56,056 bases of DNA. Origin: Microvirga aerilata (GTDB lineage Bacteria > Pseudomonadota > Alphaproteobacteria > Rhizobiales > Beijerinckiaceae). Shown one piece after another: positions 1-7,654 of this stretch; position 1 is the stretch's first letter; every line of letters begins with the position of its first letter. A program made the translations under genes and the position numbers. Under the pieces are notes generated by a model that was given only the letters and a program-made list of their open reading frames with translations, ran no database searches and was not told the origin of the DNA. The stretch covers positions 1 to 56,056 of the forward strand of contig NZ_JAEQMY010000031.1 of the NCBI RefSeq assembly GCF_016743775.1, read 5' to 3'.

Positions 1-137
1 ACACCCGTCATGGCAGCCTCCTGTGTCAGATCAGGAGATTATGAACCCATGCGCAGGAGGTGCAACTGTAGTGCTAAGGCAGAGCGCGAAGGCCAGCGCG
101 CTCAAGTCAATGTCCTTCGGCTCTCTATCCGGGTTGA

Positions 138-926
138 TCAGAAGCCTCCAAGCCTCAGCTTCGTGATGCTCATCATGAGGTCTACGCTGAAATTCTGCTG
201 AGGGGAGAATTGGTCGAACAACGTCAAGACTGGCGAGGTTGCCACGGCACTGGCGTTGGTCGCGTCCCACATGGCGCTAAACCGCTGAATGAGCTTGTCG
301 ACCTTCTTGGGATCCTGGAGATCCTTGACGTTCAAGTGCTTCTCCAGATTTCGCACCTGCAGGTCGAGGTCGGCTTTCGAAGCCGATGCTGGTATTCCAA
401 AGGTCGTCTGAACGAATTTCAGAAGCGCCTTGTCAGCCAAGATTCCCATGGTTGTTGTTACGGAAGGAGCCTTGCGCTTGAAATACACAGCAAGCTGAAC
501 CCCTTGGTTCTGCTCACCCTCCTTCTTCTCCAACGTGATCTGAATATATTTCTGAACGGCTTCCGTCGTGGCGCTCGCCGCTGACGTGGCAGCAGCCCCC
601 TTCCCTACGAAATCGAACGCCTTCGCAAAATCCTTATAGAGCGGGTTGGACATCTTGTTGGCCATGCTCAGGCGGTCGGTCACGCCACCTTGAAGCATCT
701 TCTTGAAGAGCCCTTTCGCATAGGCCATGTCCTCAAGCCCATACGCCTTCATGGCAAACTTGAAGATGCGATCGTTCTTGACGAACTCGTCGATTGTTTT
801 GATGTTTTTGATGTTTGTTTGATAATACTCAATCTCACGTTTCGTCGTGGGATCCTTTTCAATCGTCGCCTTCGTGCGCGCCAGGTTATTCGAGATGATC
901 TGGTAGCGTGCTGACGTGCTGATCAT
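138..926 (-). CDS. DUF1217-family protein, flagellar-neighbourhood type
   Basis: This 262-residue soluble protein matches, by eye, the DUF1217 family that sits among flagellar genes in Hyphomicrobiales; its biochemical role is not established. Features seen are an N-terminal helix-rich start (ISTSARYQIISNNLART), the stretch DRIFKFAMKAYGLEDMAYAKG, typical of the family, and an alternation of helices with no signal peptide or membrane segment. I placed the start at the ATG at 926 rather than an upstream in-frame start because it overlaps the stop of the preceding gene in an ATGA junction, which suggests translational coupling. It lies on the same strand as the truncated gene 923-1423 and the truncated ftcR, so all three probably belong to one ancestral flagellar region. 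Family assignment is fairly sure, function is not. Confidence 0.72.
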   Translation of the reverse strand: MISTSARYQIISNNLARTKATIEKDPTTKREIEYYQTNIKNIKTIDEFVKNDRIFKFAMKAYGLEDMAYAKGLFKKMLQGGVTDRLSMANKMSNPLYKDFAKAFDFVGKGAAATSAASATTEAVQKYIQITLEKKEGEQNQGVQLAVYFKRKAPSVTTTMGILADKALLKFVQTTFGIPASASKADLDLQVRNLEKHLNVKDLQDPKKVDKLIQRFSAMWDATNASAVATSPVLTLFDQFSPQQNFSVDLMMSITKLRLGGF

Positions 927-1423
927 GGTGCGGCCTTGGATTGCCCAGGAGTCTGAAGAATCGACTTGGCGCCGAGGATATCGCGGCAATCCTTCCTGAA
1001 CCTTTCGGTGACGGTTTTAGTATCACTTACGTTGAGCCGGAATTCCGACTTTTGTGTCTCATAACGATAATTCGACAGCTCGACGACAAGACGTTGCGCC
1101 CCCTCAAGTTTCTCAACGAGGGCATTCACCTGGACAGGGTCTGGAACTTGGCCGTAACGGTCGCGATAGATCCAGTGCCCCACCTCCGGGCTGTCATCGT
1201 CGACCCAGTACACGGTGCTTCTGCCGCGTGGGTCGCTCCGCCCTAAGAACTGCTTCTGAGATACGGCTATGGTGACGAAAGGAACCGACGGCCCGTCGCT
1301 CTCAAGGACCTGTCGCGAACAGGTCAGGACCAGGAGGGACCCGCTCTCTCCCGGGAGACGGGCATAGGCTGCCTGAGGGGCGCCTTCATTGTCATGCCTG
1401 AGCACGTAATGACCCGCCCCCAT
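923..1423 (-). CDS. N-terminally truncated hypothetical protein, cut by the IS element
   Basis: The open frame gives 166 residues, but its apparent ATG (1423) and first few codons (M-G-A-G-H) lie inside the terminal inverted repeat of the IS element, and the frame stays open further into the IS. Native sequence therefore begins near base 1409 and the true start and any signal peptide are missing. The remaining part has a beta-rich look: a hydrophobic strand followed by Cys (LLVLTCSRQ), a D-rich YWVDDDSPEVGHW segment, a helix (VQVNALVEKLEG) and a final RLVVELSNYRYETQKSEF strand, loosely like secreted proteins of the TagO type; this is only a resemblance. It overlaps the DUF1217 gene at an ATGA junction. 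I do not recognise the family. It is probably non-functional unless expressed from the IS. Confidence 0.55.
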   Translation of the reverse strand: MGAGHYVLRHDNEGAPQAAYARLPGESGSLLVLTCSRQVLESDGPSVPFVTIAVSQKQFLGRSDPRGRSTVYWVDDDSPEVGHWIYRDRYGQVPDPVQVNALVEKLEGAQRLVVELSNYRYETQKSEFRLNVSDTKTVTERFRKDCRDILGAKSILQTPGQSKAAP

Positions 1424-1443
1424 GAAGAGGTCCGGTTGGAATG

Positions 1444-2313
1444 TTAGTGGAGTGACGGCCTTTCCGCCAGTGCGGGCGGCGGGACTGGCCGGGGTTGCGG
1501 GGCAGCTCGCACGGACATGGCAGGCACGAACACCTCCGGGGCCGGAGGCCTGTAGCCGAGGGAGCCGTGAGGCCTCACGGTGTTGTAGTGGCGCCGCCAG
1601 CTTTCGATCACGATCTTTGCCTCCTTGAGGGAGTAGAAGATCTCCCCATCGAGCAGTTCATCCCGAAGCCGCGCATTGAAGCTCTCGATGAACCCGTTCT
1701 CCCAGGGGCTGCCTGGAGCGATGTAAGCCGTCCTCGCCCCGACAGCGGTGATCCATTCCTGGACCGCTTTGGCGACGAACTCGGCACCGTTATCGGAACG
1801 AATGTGGCCGGGCACACCGCGCAGGATGAACAGATCCGAGAGCGCATCAATCACATCAACCGCTTTCAGCTTCCGGTTCACCCGGATGGCCAGGCACTCA
1901 TGCGTGAACTCATCGACCACATTCAGCATCCGGTACTTTCGCCCGTCATGGGTGCGATCCTCCACGAAGTCGTAGCTCCAGACATGGTTGGGCCTCTCGG
2001 CTCGCAGCCGGATGCAAGATCCGTCACCAAGCCAGAGGCGACCTTTCTTGGGTTGCTTTTGCGGCACCTTCAGCCCCTCCCGTCGCCAGATCCGCTCGAC
2101 CCGCTTGTCGTTGACAACCCAGCCGGCGGTTGAACGCAGAAGCTCTGCGATCTTCCGGTAGCCGTAGCGGCCATACTGGCGGGCAAGATCGATGATATCG
2201 GCCGTGAGCCTCTCCTCATCGTCTCGCCCCCGCGGAACACGCCTTTGCGTCGAGCGATGCTGTCCGAGCACACGGCAGACCCGGCGCTCGGACAGCTTCA
2301 GGGTGGATCGCAC
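1444..2313 (-). CDS. IS3-family transposase OrfB (DDE integrase domain)
   Basis: This 289-residue protein is the catalytic half of the transposase. It has an HTH_21-like N-terminal part (KLSERRVCRVLGQHRST, then YGRYGYRKIAELLR) followed by an rve integrase core. The DDE residues are visible: D115 in WSYDFVEDR, D174 in IRSDNGAEF and E210 in SPWENGFIESFNAR, with the D-35-E spacing of IS3 elements. The tail HYNTVRPHGSLGYRPPAPE is typical. The open frame begins at a GTG about 30 bases after the orfA stop in another frame, so the functional product is probably an OrfAB fusion made by ribosomal frameshifting. The short proline-rich C-terminus is ordinary for the group. Confidence 0.93.
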   Translation of the reverse strand: MRSTLKLSERRVCRVLGQHRSTQRRVPRGRDDEERLTADIIDLARQYGRYGYRKIAELLRSTAGWVVNDKRVERIWRREGLKVPQKQPKKGRLWLGDGSCIRLRAERPNHVWSYDFVEDRTHDGRKYRMLNVVDEFTHECLAIRVNRKLKAVDVIDALSDLFILRGVPGHIRSDNGAEFVAKAVQEWITAVGARTAYIAPGSPWENGFIESFNARLRDELLDGEIFYSLKEAKIVIESWRRHYNTVRPHGSLGYRPPAPEVFVPAMSVRAAPQPRPVPPPALAERPSLH

Positions 2314-2345
2314 GTGCGCGATGCAGGCGCGGCGACGGGCGGGGC

Positions 2346-2624
2346 TTAGAAGTTTCCCGAAGCGGCCTCCTTCAGGATCTGCTTGTCCAAGGTCAGATCG
2401 GCCACCGCGCGGCGGAGCCGGGCATTCTCCGCCTCCAGATCTTTCAAGCGCTTGACCTGTTCTGATTTGAGCCCGCCGAACTCGGATCGCCAGCGGTAAT
2501 AGGTCACTTCCGTCACGCCAATGGCGCGAACCGCATCGGCCACCGATTGGCCTTGTGAGACCATCACATCGACCTGACGTAACTTGGCAACAATCTCTTC
2601 CGGCTTGTGACGCTTCTTGGGCAT
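2346..2624 (-). CDS. IS3-family transposase OrfA (helix-turn-helix)
   Basis: This 92-residue protein is the DNA-binding part of the IS transposase. It opens with KKRHKPEEIVAKLRQ and a helix-turn-helix (SVADAVRAIGVTEVTYYRWR), then a leucine-zipper-like coiled coil (LKDLEAENARLRRAVADLTL) used for multimerisation in IS3-family OrfA proteins. The ATG at 2624 is preceded by a strong AGGAGG ribosome-binding site about 7 bases upstream. It ends just before orfB, in a different frame, as expected for programmed frameshifting. Confidence 0.93.
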   Translation of the reverse strand: MPKKRHKPEEIVAKLRQVDVMVSQGQSVADAVRAIGVTEVTYYRWRSEFGGLKSEQVKRLKDLEAENARLRRAVADLTLDKQILKEAASGNF

Positions 2625-2684
2625 TTCGGTCCTCCTGTAGGCCTCAAGACATACTTCAGGGTGGACCAGTTCAATGGGGGTGGA

Positions 2685-3308
2685 TCAAAGGCGCTGACGT
2701 AGCTTCTTCCGCAGCTTGCTGATGTGACCCTCGACGACGCTGTCCTCGACATCCTCGCTGTAGATCCCGTACACGGCGTCGAAGATCTGCTTCTTCGTCA
2801 GACGATGGGCTTTCTTTCGGACAAGATACTCGAGAATGTGCCGCTCACGACGCGGGAGAGCGAGAGGAAGTCCGTCGATCTCCGGATCTCGTCCGTCGAA
2901 GAAAACCTTCAGCCGATCGCTCTCGTTCTGAACCTTCTTGCCCGAACTTGCATTCACCCGCCGCCAGACCGCCTCCGAGCGCGCAAGAATCTCCCGGACA
3001 TGGACCGGCTTACGGACGTCGTCGAATTTTGCCGTGAAGAGTTCCAGCGTCTCCTCAAGGGATCTGACGTCGCTCAGCGCGATGATTGGAGCCTTGGAGT
3101 AGCGACGGATGCTCTCGGCAGAATGGACGCGCTCATCGAAGGTGCCGAGCACGAAGCCCTGCACTGCTTCAAGGTCGGAGTCCGACGCTGTCTCCAGCCA
3201 ATCGTTGAATTCATCTGCGTATAAGCCGAGGGATGATATGCCTTCACGCTTGAAACTTGCAACATATCCAGACGTAACCATCTGCCGGTCATCGACGACG
3301 ATATACAT
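2685..3308 (-). CDS. ftcR: FtcR-type flagellar transcriptional regulator, C-terminally truncated by the IS
   Basis: This 207-residue protein is a two-domain OmpR-type regulator matching FtcR, the master activator of flagellar genes in Brucella and related Hyphomicrobiales. The N-terminal receiver-like domain starts MYIVVDDRQMVTSGY and ends with RKPVHVREILAR. The C-terminal winged helix has the hallmark FFDGRDPEIDG, LPRRERHILEYLV and VVEGHISKLRKKLRQ. In FtcR homologues I recall, the chain continues for about 15-20 residues after KLRKKLR (a D-P-I-D-S-K-R-F-L-G-Y-type tail forming the winged-helix hairpin). Here it stops after RQRL, and the TGA stop is the first three bases of the IS inverted repeat. 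The missing hairpin contacts DNA in this fold, so activity is doubtful. The family call is strong; loss of function is inferred. Confidence 0.82.
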   Translation of the reverse strand: MYIVVDDRQMVTSGYVASFKREGISSLGLYADEFNDWLETASDSDLEAVQGFVLGTFDERVHSAESIRRYSKAPIIALSDVRSLEETLELFTAKFDDVRKPVHVREILARSEAVWRRVNASSGKKVQNESDRLKVFFDGRDPEIDGLPLALPRRERHILEYLVRKKAHRLTKKQIFDAVYGIYSEDVEDSVVEGHISKLRKKLRQRL

Positions 3309-4130
3309 TGTTTTGCCCCGCCTTAATAATTAAGTGCGATTTACGGTTTTTTTCTTGGCCGCGCTCATTGGTTACTTACTGCAACCTTTATGTGCGAACG
3401 TCATGAAATTTATGATCTTCATTGGCGACGGACAATACGTAAATTAAGGGACCGAGCTCCTGCACATGGTTAATGGTCGTTAACCCACCTTAACCAGAAA
3501 TTACCGAGGCTATTTTGTGGGAACCCCCAAGGTCGATATGAAAGCGGCCGTGGCCAAGAGATTGGAATATCTGACGATTTTACTTCAAGGCGCACTGTTT
3601 TCCGTAACAGCCTGACGGTTGCACCGCATTTTGCAAGGCTATTACTCAGGGTTTTGCGAAGAACAGCTTACGTATAAGTACCTAAAGCCGGGTGCGGACA
3701 ACGCCTAAGACGGCGTTTGGGACGCCTGTGATGGAACTCGTTCGCAGGCAACGCGAACCAGCGCATTTACGAGCGCTAGACACACAAGACAGACGCTCTG
3801 CGGCAGCGTTCGGCACACACAGGGTGATGCAAGTCCAGTTAACCGTAAATTGGTGTCGACAGCTGCGGATCCTTGACCCGGGTCAAGGCAGTCAGTAGCT
3901 GATGAGGTCTGATCGTATTTCCTATCGTTGCGGGAAATGCGCCGCCCCTGCACTATGGCAGGCCTTCTATGGAGGGCTTAGCATGACGCACGCCATTTTA
4001 CCGGTCTAAGCCCGGATGTCGCTTGAGCAACGGATCGAGTTCAACTCGAGGCATGATGCTATTCCGTTGAGTCGGTTGGATTCCGGCATTTCCAATACAG
4101 CTCAGGTGCTCCCGAACGGGCAATTTTCAT
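3309..4130. other. Intergenic region upstream of ftcR and the GGDEF-EAL gene
   Basis: About 820 bases without a convincing gene. The sequence is more AT-rich than the rest of the window near ftcR (TTAATAATTAA close to 3325) and holds the three phased TTAA boxes listed separately. It should contain the divergent promoters of ftcR and the cyclic-di-GMP gene. Short open frames here lack ribosome-binding sites and recognisable protein features. Confidence 0.6.
3470..3494. promoter_or_regulatory. Three TTAA boxes phased at 10 bp, possible CtrA-type site upstream of ftcR
   Basis: TTAA occurs at 3470, 3480 and 3490, exactly one helical turn apart, and the minus strand contains the 8-mer TTAACCAT. 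CtrA, the cell-cycle and flagellar regulator of alphaproteobacteria, binds TTAA-N7-TTAAC or TTAACCAT-like half sites. The spacing here is N6, not N7, so the match is imperfect. The site lies about 160-185 bases upstream of the ftcR start, a plausible operator position. Regulation is inferred. Confidence 0.33.
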
Positions 4131-5483
4131 ATGGCAGAGTATCTTGGTCTCAGCAGCCCACCAGAGTGGAAGGAGGTAGACCGCCTTGCCGCGCTCCAAA
4201 GATATGACGTTCTGGACAGCGATCCTGAGGTTGAGTTCGATAACATTGCGAAGGTTGCGTCCTATATCTGCAATGCTCCCATCGCGCTGATTACGTTTCT
4301 CGATGAGCACAGACAATGGTTCAAATCGAGGATCGGGGTCGATATCGCCGAGACGCCACGTGAGCTGTCGATCTGCGCCCACGCCATTCTGCAATCGGAA
4401 CTGTTCGTTGTTCCTGACATAAGCAAGGACCCGCTTTTCAGCAGCAATCCTCTATTCAAGACCGAGCCGCCCTTATCTTTCTACGCTGGCGTCCCTCTTA
4501 CTACGAAAGACGCCCTGCCCCTGGGCACCTTGTGCGTTCTTGATCATAAAGCTCGCCCGGAGGGACTGACTGCGAAGCAGGCAGACGCGCTCGCAACGCT
4601 CGCCCAATCCATAATGAGCCAGCTCGAGCTAAAGCTCGCAATCAAGGCGGCCGCAGAGGGCGAAGATTTCACACGACGTCTACTTGCCAGCTCTGATGAT
4701 TGCATCGCGGTTTTCGACCGAACAGGGCATCTTCGCTTCATGAGCGATGGCGGCATGCGCACAATGGAGGTCGAAAACTTCACTGCCGTTCAAGGGCTTC
4801 ATTGGACCGAGATTTGGAATGGTATTTCAAGTCGCGATATCGATGACGCAGCTTCCACTGCCGAGGCGGGCAAGACAGGCCGCATTCACGGTTTTCATAC
4901 AACGGCCAAGGGCAGACAGAAATGGTGGGACATTGTTGTCACGTGCATCATTGGGCGTGACGGTTTCCCTCAGGGCTTCCTGTGCGTCTCTCGCGATATA
5001 ACCGAGCTTCGTCAAACCGAGCAGAACTTGCGAAAGAGCGAGAAACGTCTCCGGGCCCTCGTTGATGTCATGCCTGCTGCGTTTACATCTCCGCAGGTCG
5101 TTTGGTTCAGCGATCTTGAGGGAGAGTTCACATATTGTAATGATGTTTGGCATGACTATACCGGCCTGCGTCGCGACGAGCGGGACGTAAGTTGGATATC
5201 GGTCGTTCATCCGAACCATCGAGAGCACATCTTAGGCGTATGGCGTAGTCATCTTGCGCGGAGCACATCCTTCGAGATGGAGATCCCAATCCGCCGTGCA
5301 TCGGACAATACATATCGATGGTTCATCGTCCGGGGGCAGCCGCTCAAAAGCGAACAGGGCAAGATCGAGCAATGGTTCGGCATTGCGATCGACATCGATG
5401 AACGCAAGCAGTCTGAGCAGGCACTAAGCGAGAGCGAGGAGCGCCTTCAGCTTGCCTTGCAGGCTGCTCACATGATTGCATAG
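4131..5483 (+). CDS. GAF-PAS sensor portion of the interrupted cyclic-di-GMP protein
   Basis: This is the 450-residue N-terminal part. A GAF domain fills roughly residues 15-175, opening with LAALQRYDVLDSDPEVEFDNI and including the common GAF signature APIALITFLDEHRQWFKS and YAGVPL. It is followed by a PAS domain near 190-290 (ddCIAVFDRTGHLRFMS to GFLCVSRDITELR), a short coiled coil, a second PAS-PAC near 310-430 (VVWFSDLEGEFTYCNDVWHDYTG to WFGIAIDIDERKQSE) and the first residues of a third PAS cut off by the stop. No membrane segment is present, so it is a cytoplasmic sensor; the GAF and PAS ligands cannot be told. No strong ribosome-binding site is seen before the ATG. On its own this part has no output domain. 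Confidence 0.8.
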   Translation: MAEYLGLSSPPEWKEVDRLAALQRYDVLDSDPEVEFDNIAKVASYICNAPIALITFLDEHRQWFKSRIGVDIAETPRELSICAHAILQSELFVVPDISKDPLFSSNPLFKTEPPLSFYAGVPLTTKDALPLGTLCVLDHKARPEGLTAKQADALATLAQSIMSQLELKLAIKAAAEGEDFTRRLLASSDDCIAVFDRTGHLRFMSDGGMRTMEVENFTAVQGLHWTEIWNGISSRDIDDAASTAEAGKTGRIHGFHTTAKGRQKWWDIVVTCIIGRDGFPQGFLCVSRDITELRQTEQNLRKSEKRLRALVDVMPAAFTSPQVVWFSDLEGEFTYCNDVWHDYTGLRRDERDVSWISVVHPNHREHILGVWRSHLARSTSFEMEIPIRRASDNTYRWFIVRGQPLKSEQGKIEQWFGIAIDIDERKQSEQALSESEERLQLALQAAHMIA

Positions 5484-5570
5484 GATTTCAACCAGGAAAC
5501 AGGCGTCACCACCCGCTCGACGAACTCACTTGCTCTGCTTGGGATCGAGGCCGGCCCCGGCAAGGATTTC

Positions 5571-7139
5571 ATGCTGGGAGTTCATCCTGATGATCACCAG
5601 AAGATGGAACGCTTCCTGAGGCGCATACAAAAGACCGGTACAGATTCTGTCGAGTGTCGCTATGTCGGGCCGGGAGGCGAAATACGGTGGCTCCGCACCC
5701 GCGCTGAAAAGGCGGAAGCGAACAGGATTGTAGGGGTTACATTTGATATCAGTGAGCAGAAAGAGGCTGAGGAGGAGATCTGGCGTTCTGCCAATCATGA
5801 TGCTCTCACCCGACTTCCCAATCGCAATCTGTTCCAGCAGCGTCTTGAGGCTGCTCTCACGCAAGCCGGTCAGAAGGGCACGAGCGTCAGCCTGCTGTTG
5901 ATCGATCTCGATGATTTCAAGGACATCAATGATACCTTGGGGCACGATGCGGGCGATGCGCTCCTGCAGGAAACGGCGCGCCGACTTTCCACCATCGTCC
6001 GCAGCTACGACACCGTCGCGCGGATCGGAGGTGACGAGTTTGCGGTTCTCGTTGTCGAACCTCTGAAGCTAGAGAATGCGACTCGCCTTGGGTCGCTCAT
6101 CGCGGAAGTGCTGCGCCAACCCTTCACCTACCAGAAGAGGACCCTCGTCAGTCGCGTAAGTATCGGGGTTGCGGCATTTCCCGATCACGATGGCACACCG
6201 GCCGAATTGGTCAAGGACGCTGATATCGCAATGTACCAGGCCAAATCCCAAGGACGAAACCGAGTCACGACCTATTCGCCGGAGATGCGACGGGTTCTTG
6301 AACAGCGTGTATCCCTTGGTCGGGACCTACGTGAAGCGCTCGCCAACAACGAGATTGTCCCGTTCTATCAGCCGAAGGTAAACCTCGCGACGGGAGAGAT
6401 CGTGGGCCTGGAGGCACTTGCGCGTTGGCATCATCCTGGCAGAGGAGTCTTGACGCCTTCTGTCTTCGGCGCCGTATTCGAAGATCATGATATTGCTGCG
6501 TCCATCGGCAAGATGCTGACAGGAAGGGTCGCCAGGGATGTACGCCAATGGCTCGACCTTGGAATTCCATTCGGCCGCATCGCACTCAACCTGTCGCCAG
6601 CTGAGTTCAGTCAGCCTGGTCTCGTCGACAACATGTTGAGAACGTTTGACTGGATCAAGGTTCCGGCGAGCTGCTTCGAGGTGGAAGTAACCGAGACTGT
6701 CCTACTCGGAAGAAACTCGGATAACGTTTCTTGTGCCCTTGCCGAATTCCGGCAGCACGGTGTCCAGATCGCTCTGGACGACTTCGGAACCGGCTATGCG
6801 TCGATGACGCATCTGAAGCAATTTCCTGTCGACCATATCAAGATCGACCGCAGTTTCGTGAGAGATCTCGAGCAGAATTCTGATGACGAAGCCATTATTG
6901 CCGCCGTCATCAGTCTGGGCCGAAGCCTGCAATTTCAGGTTACGGCGGAAGGAGTGGAGACGCATGGCCAAGCGCGCCGCCTTCGCGAACTGGGGTGCAA
7001 TCATGCGCAGGGCTACCTCTACGCGAGGCCTATGGCCGCCTCACAGGTGCCTGATGTTCTAACGCAATGGAATGCCATGCTCATCAGACCTCGTCCTGAG
7101 AGAATGACCTCTCATCTCCTGCATTATCAGAACCCCTGA
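5571..7139 (+). CDS. GGDEF-EAL output portion of the interrupted cyclic-di-GMP protein
   Basis: This 522-residue open part contains the end of the third PAS domain (MLGVHPDDHQKMERFL to VGVTFDISEQKEAEEE), a GGDEF domain (LTRLPNRNLFQQRL; catalytic VARIGGDEFAVLV, all five residues intact) and an EAL domain (VGLEALARWHHP; DDFGTGYASMTHLKQFP; KIDRSFVRDL). GGDEF domains make cyclic-di-GMP and EAL domains hydrolyse it; both sets of motifs look functional, so the net activity cannot be predicted. An internal start at the ATG at 5571 could make a sensor-less enzyme, but I see no good ribosome-binding site there. It is in the same frame as the upstream part. Confidence 0.82.
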   Translation: MLGVHPDDHQKMERFLRRIQKTGTDSVECRYVGPGGEIRWLRTRAEKAEANRIVGVTFDISEQKEAEEEIWRSANHDALTRLPNRNLFQQRLEAALTQAGQKGTSVSLLLIDLDDFKDINDTLGHDAGDALLQETARRLSTIVRSYDTVARIGGDEFAVLVVEPLKLENATRLGSLIAEVLRQPFTYQKRTLVSRVSIGVAAFPDHDGTPAELVKDADIAMYQAKSQGRNRVTTYSPEMRRVLEQRVSLGRDLREALANNEIVPFYQPKVNLATGEIVGLEALARWHHPGRGVLTPSVFGAVFEDHDIAASIGKMLTGRVARDVRQWLDLGIPFGRIALNLSPAEFSQPGLVDNMLRTFDWIKVPASCFEVEVTETVLLGRNSDNVSCALAEFRQHGVQIALDDFGTGYASMTHLKQFPVDHIKIDRSFVRDLEQNSDDEAIIAAVISLGRSLQFQVTAEGVETHGQARRLRELGCNHAQGYLYARPMAASQVPDVLTQWNAMLIRPRPERMTSHLLHYQNP

Positions 7140-7654
7140 CTCCGATAGACCCATGGAAGTCAGCAGGCCTGATGCCTGGAATCGGGCTTCGTCCTGTTCT
7201 CGACGTAACGGATTGACGCAGCCTGATCGGCTTATGTGTAAGTTAAAGACTATCTTCCTTTGACATCGCCGTAACTGATTTCGGCCTTCTTTGTACGGAC
7301 GCGGTGAGCCGCTGCTCACTGCCCGCTTAGTCACCTGGCCCTGTGCAATTCCGGCACTTTCGCCGGACTATCGCCTACTCCCTGTAAAGGTCCAGCTCGC
7401 CTTCGCCCATTGTAGAGCAGATACGCAAGCTTTGCCGCACCCCTTGTATTGGAAGATGCCAACTTCAGCTTGTGACAAAACCGTATAATAAAGCTTCATC
7501 ATACGACACAGACGCCGCCTCTATAAACTTATTCTCAAGGTAAGTATATTTTCAATCTTCTAGGTGTCGTTGACAGCTGCCGCTCAGCTACCCACTAAAT
7601 ACCCGACTCAAGACATGCACACTTGCTGAAGCAGATTGGTCGGAGAGACATGCC
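7140..7654. other. Intergenic region before the RTX subtilase
   Basis: About 515 bases with no supported gene. It becomes AT-rich between about 7480 and 7560, the likely promoter region of the subtilase. A small hairpin CAGGC-CTGAT-GCCTG shortly after 7139 may help end the upstream transcript. Nothing else is recognised. Confidence 0.5.

Larger units (their letters stand above)
1410..2687 (-). mobile_element. IS3-family insertion sequence (IS407-like group)
   Basis: The element is 1278 bp with imperfect terminal inverted repeats: TGATCCACCCCCATTGAAC read inward from 2687 and TGACCCGCCCCCATGAAG read inward from 1410. They share TGA, the CCCCCAT core and a following GGTCC. It carries orfA and orfB in different frames on the minus strand, as in IS3-family elements that make a transposase by programmed frameshifting. 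Both ORFs and the DDE triad look intact, so the copy could be active. The flanking bases are GTAA on the left and AAGG on the right, so there is no target-site duplication. Both neighbouring genes are truncated exactly at the ends, pointing to an IS-mediated deletion or recombination between two copies rather than a simple insertion. Confidence 0.9.
4131..7139 (+). pseudogene. GAF-PAS-PAS-PAS-GGDEF-EAL protein interrupted by an in-frame amber codon
   Basis: The two open parts 4131-5483 and 5571-7139 lie in the same frame and are separated by a single TAG at 5481-5483. There is no other stop and no indel in the 87 bases between that stop and the next ATG. Reading through gives ...AAHMIA-(TAG)-DFNQETGVTTRST..., which is the start of a PAS domain where tryptophan is usual at the stop position, so TGG to TAG is the simplest explanation. 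The whole would be 1002 residues: a sensor with both diguanylate cyclase and phosphodiesterase domains. Everything else, including the active sites, is intact, so the mutation looks recent, or the stop is sometimes suppressed. Confidence 0.85.

Noticed and set aside
1410..2687. Simple insertion of the IS into ftcR
   Set aside because: The other side of the IS does not carry the rest of ftcR and there is no target duplication.
3692..3953. Short overlapping open frames between ftcR and the cyclic-di-GMP gene
   Set aside because: No ribosome-binding site, atypical composition and no protein features on either strand.
4131..7139. Two independent genes, a GAF-PAS sensor and a PAS-GGDEF-EAL enzyme
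   Set aside because: Both parts are in the same frame with no other stop between them, and the junction reads as the start of a PAS domain with Trp replaced by TAG, so one interrupted gene is the better explanation.
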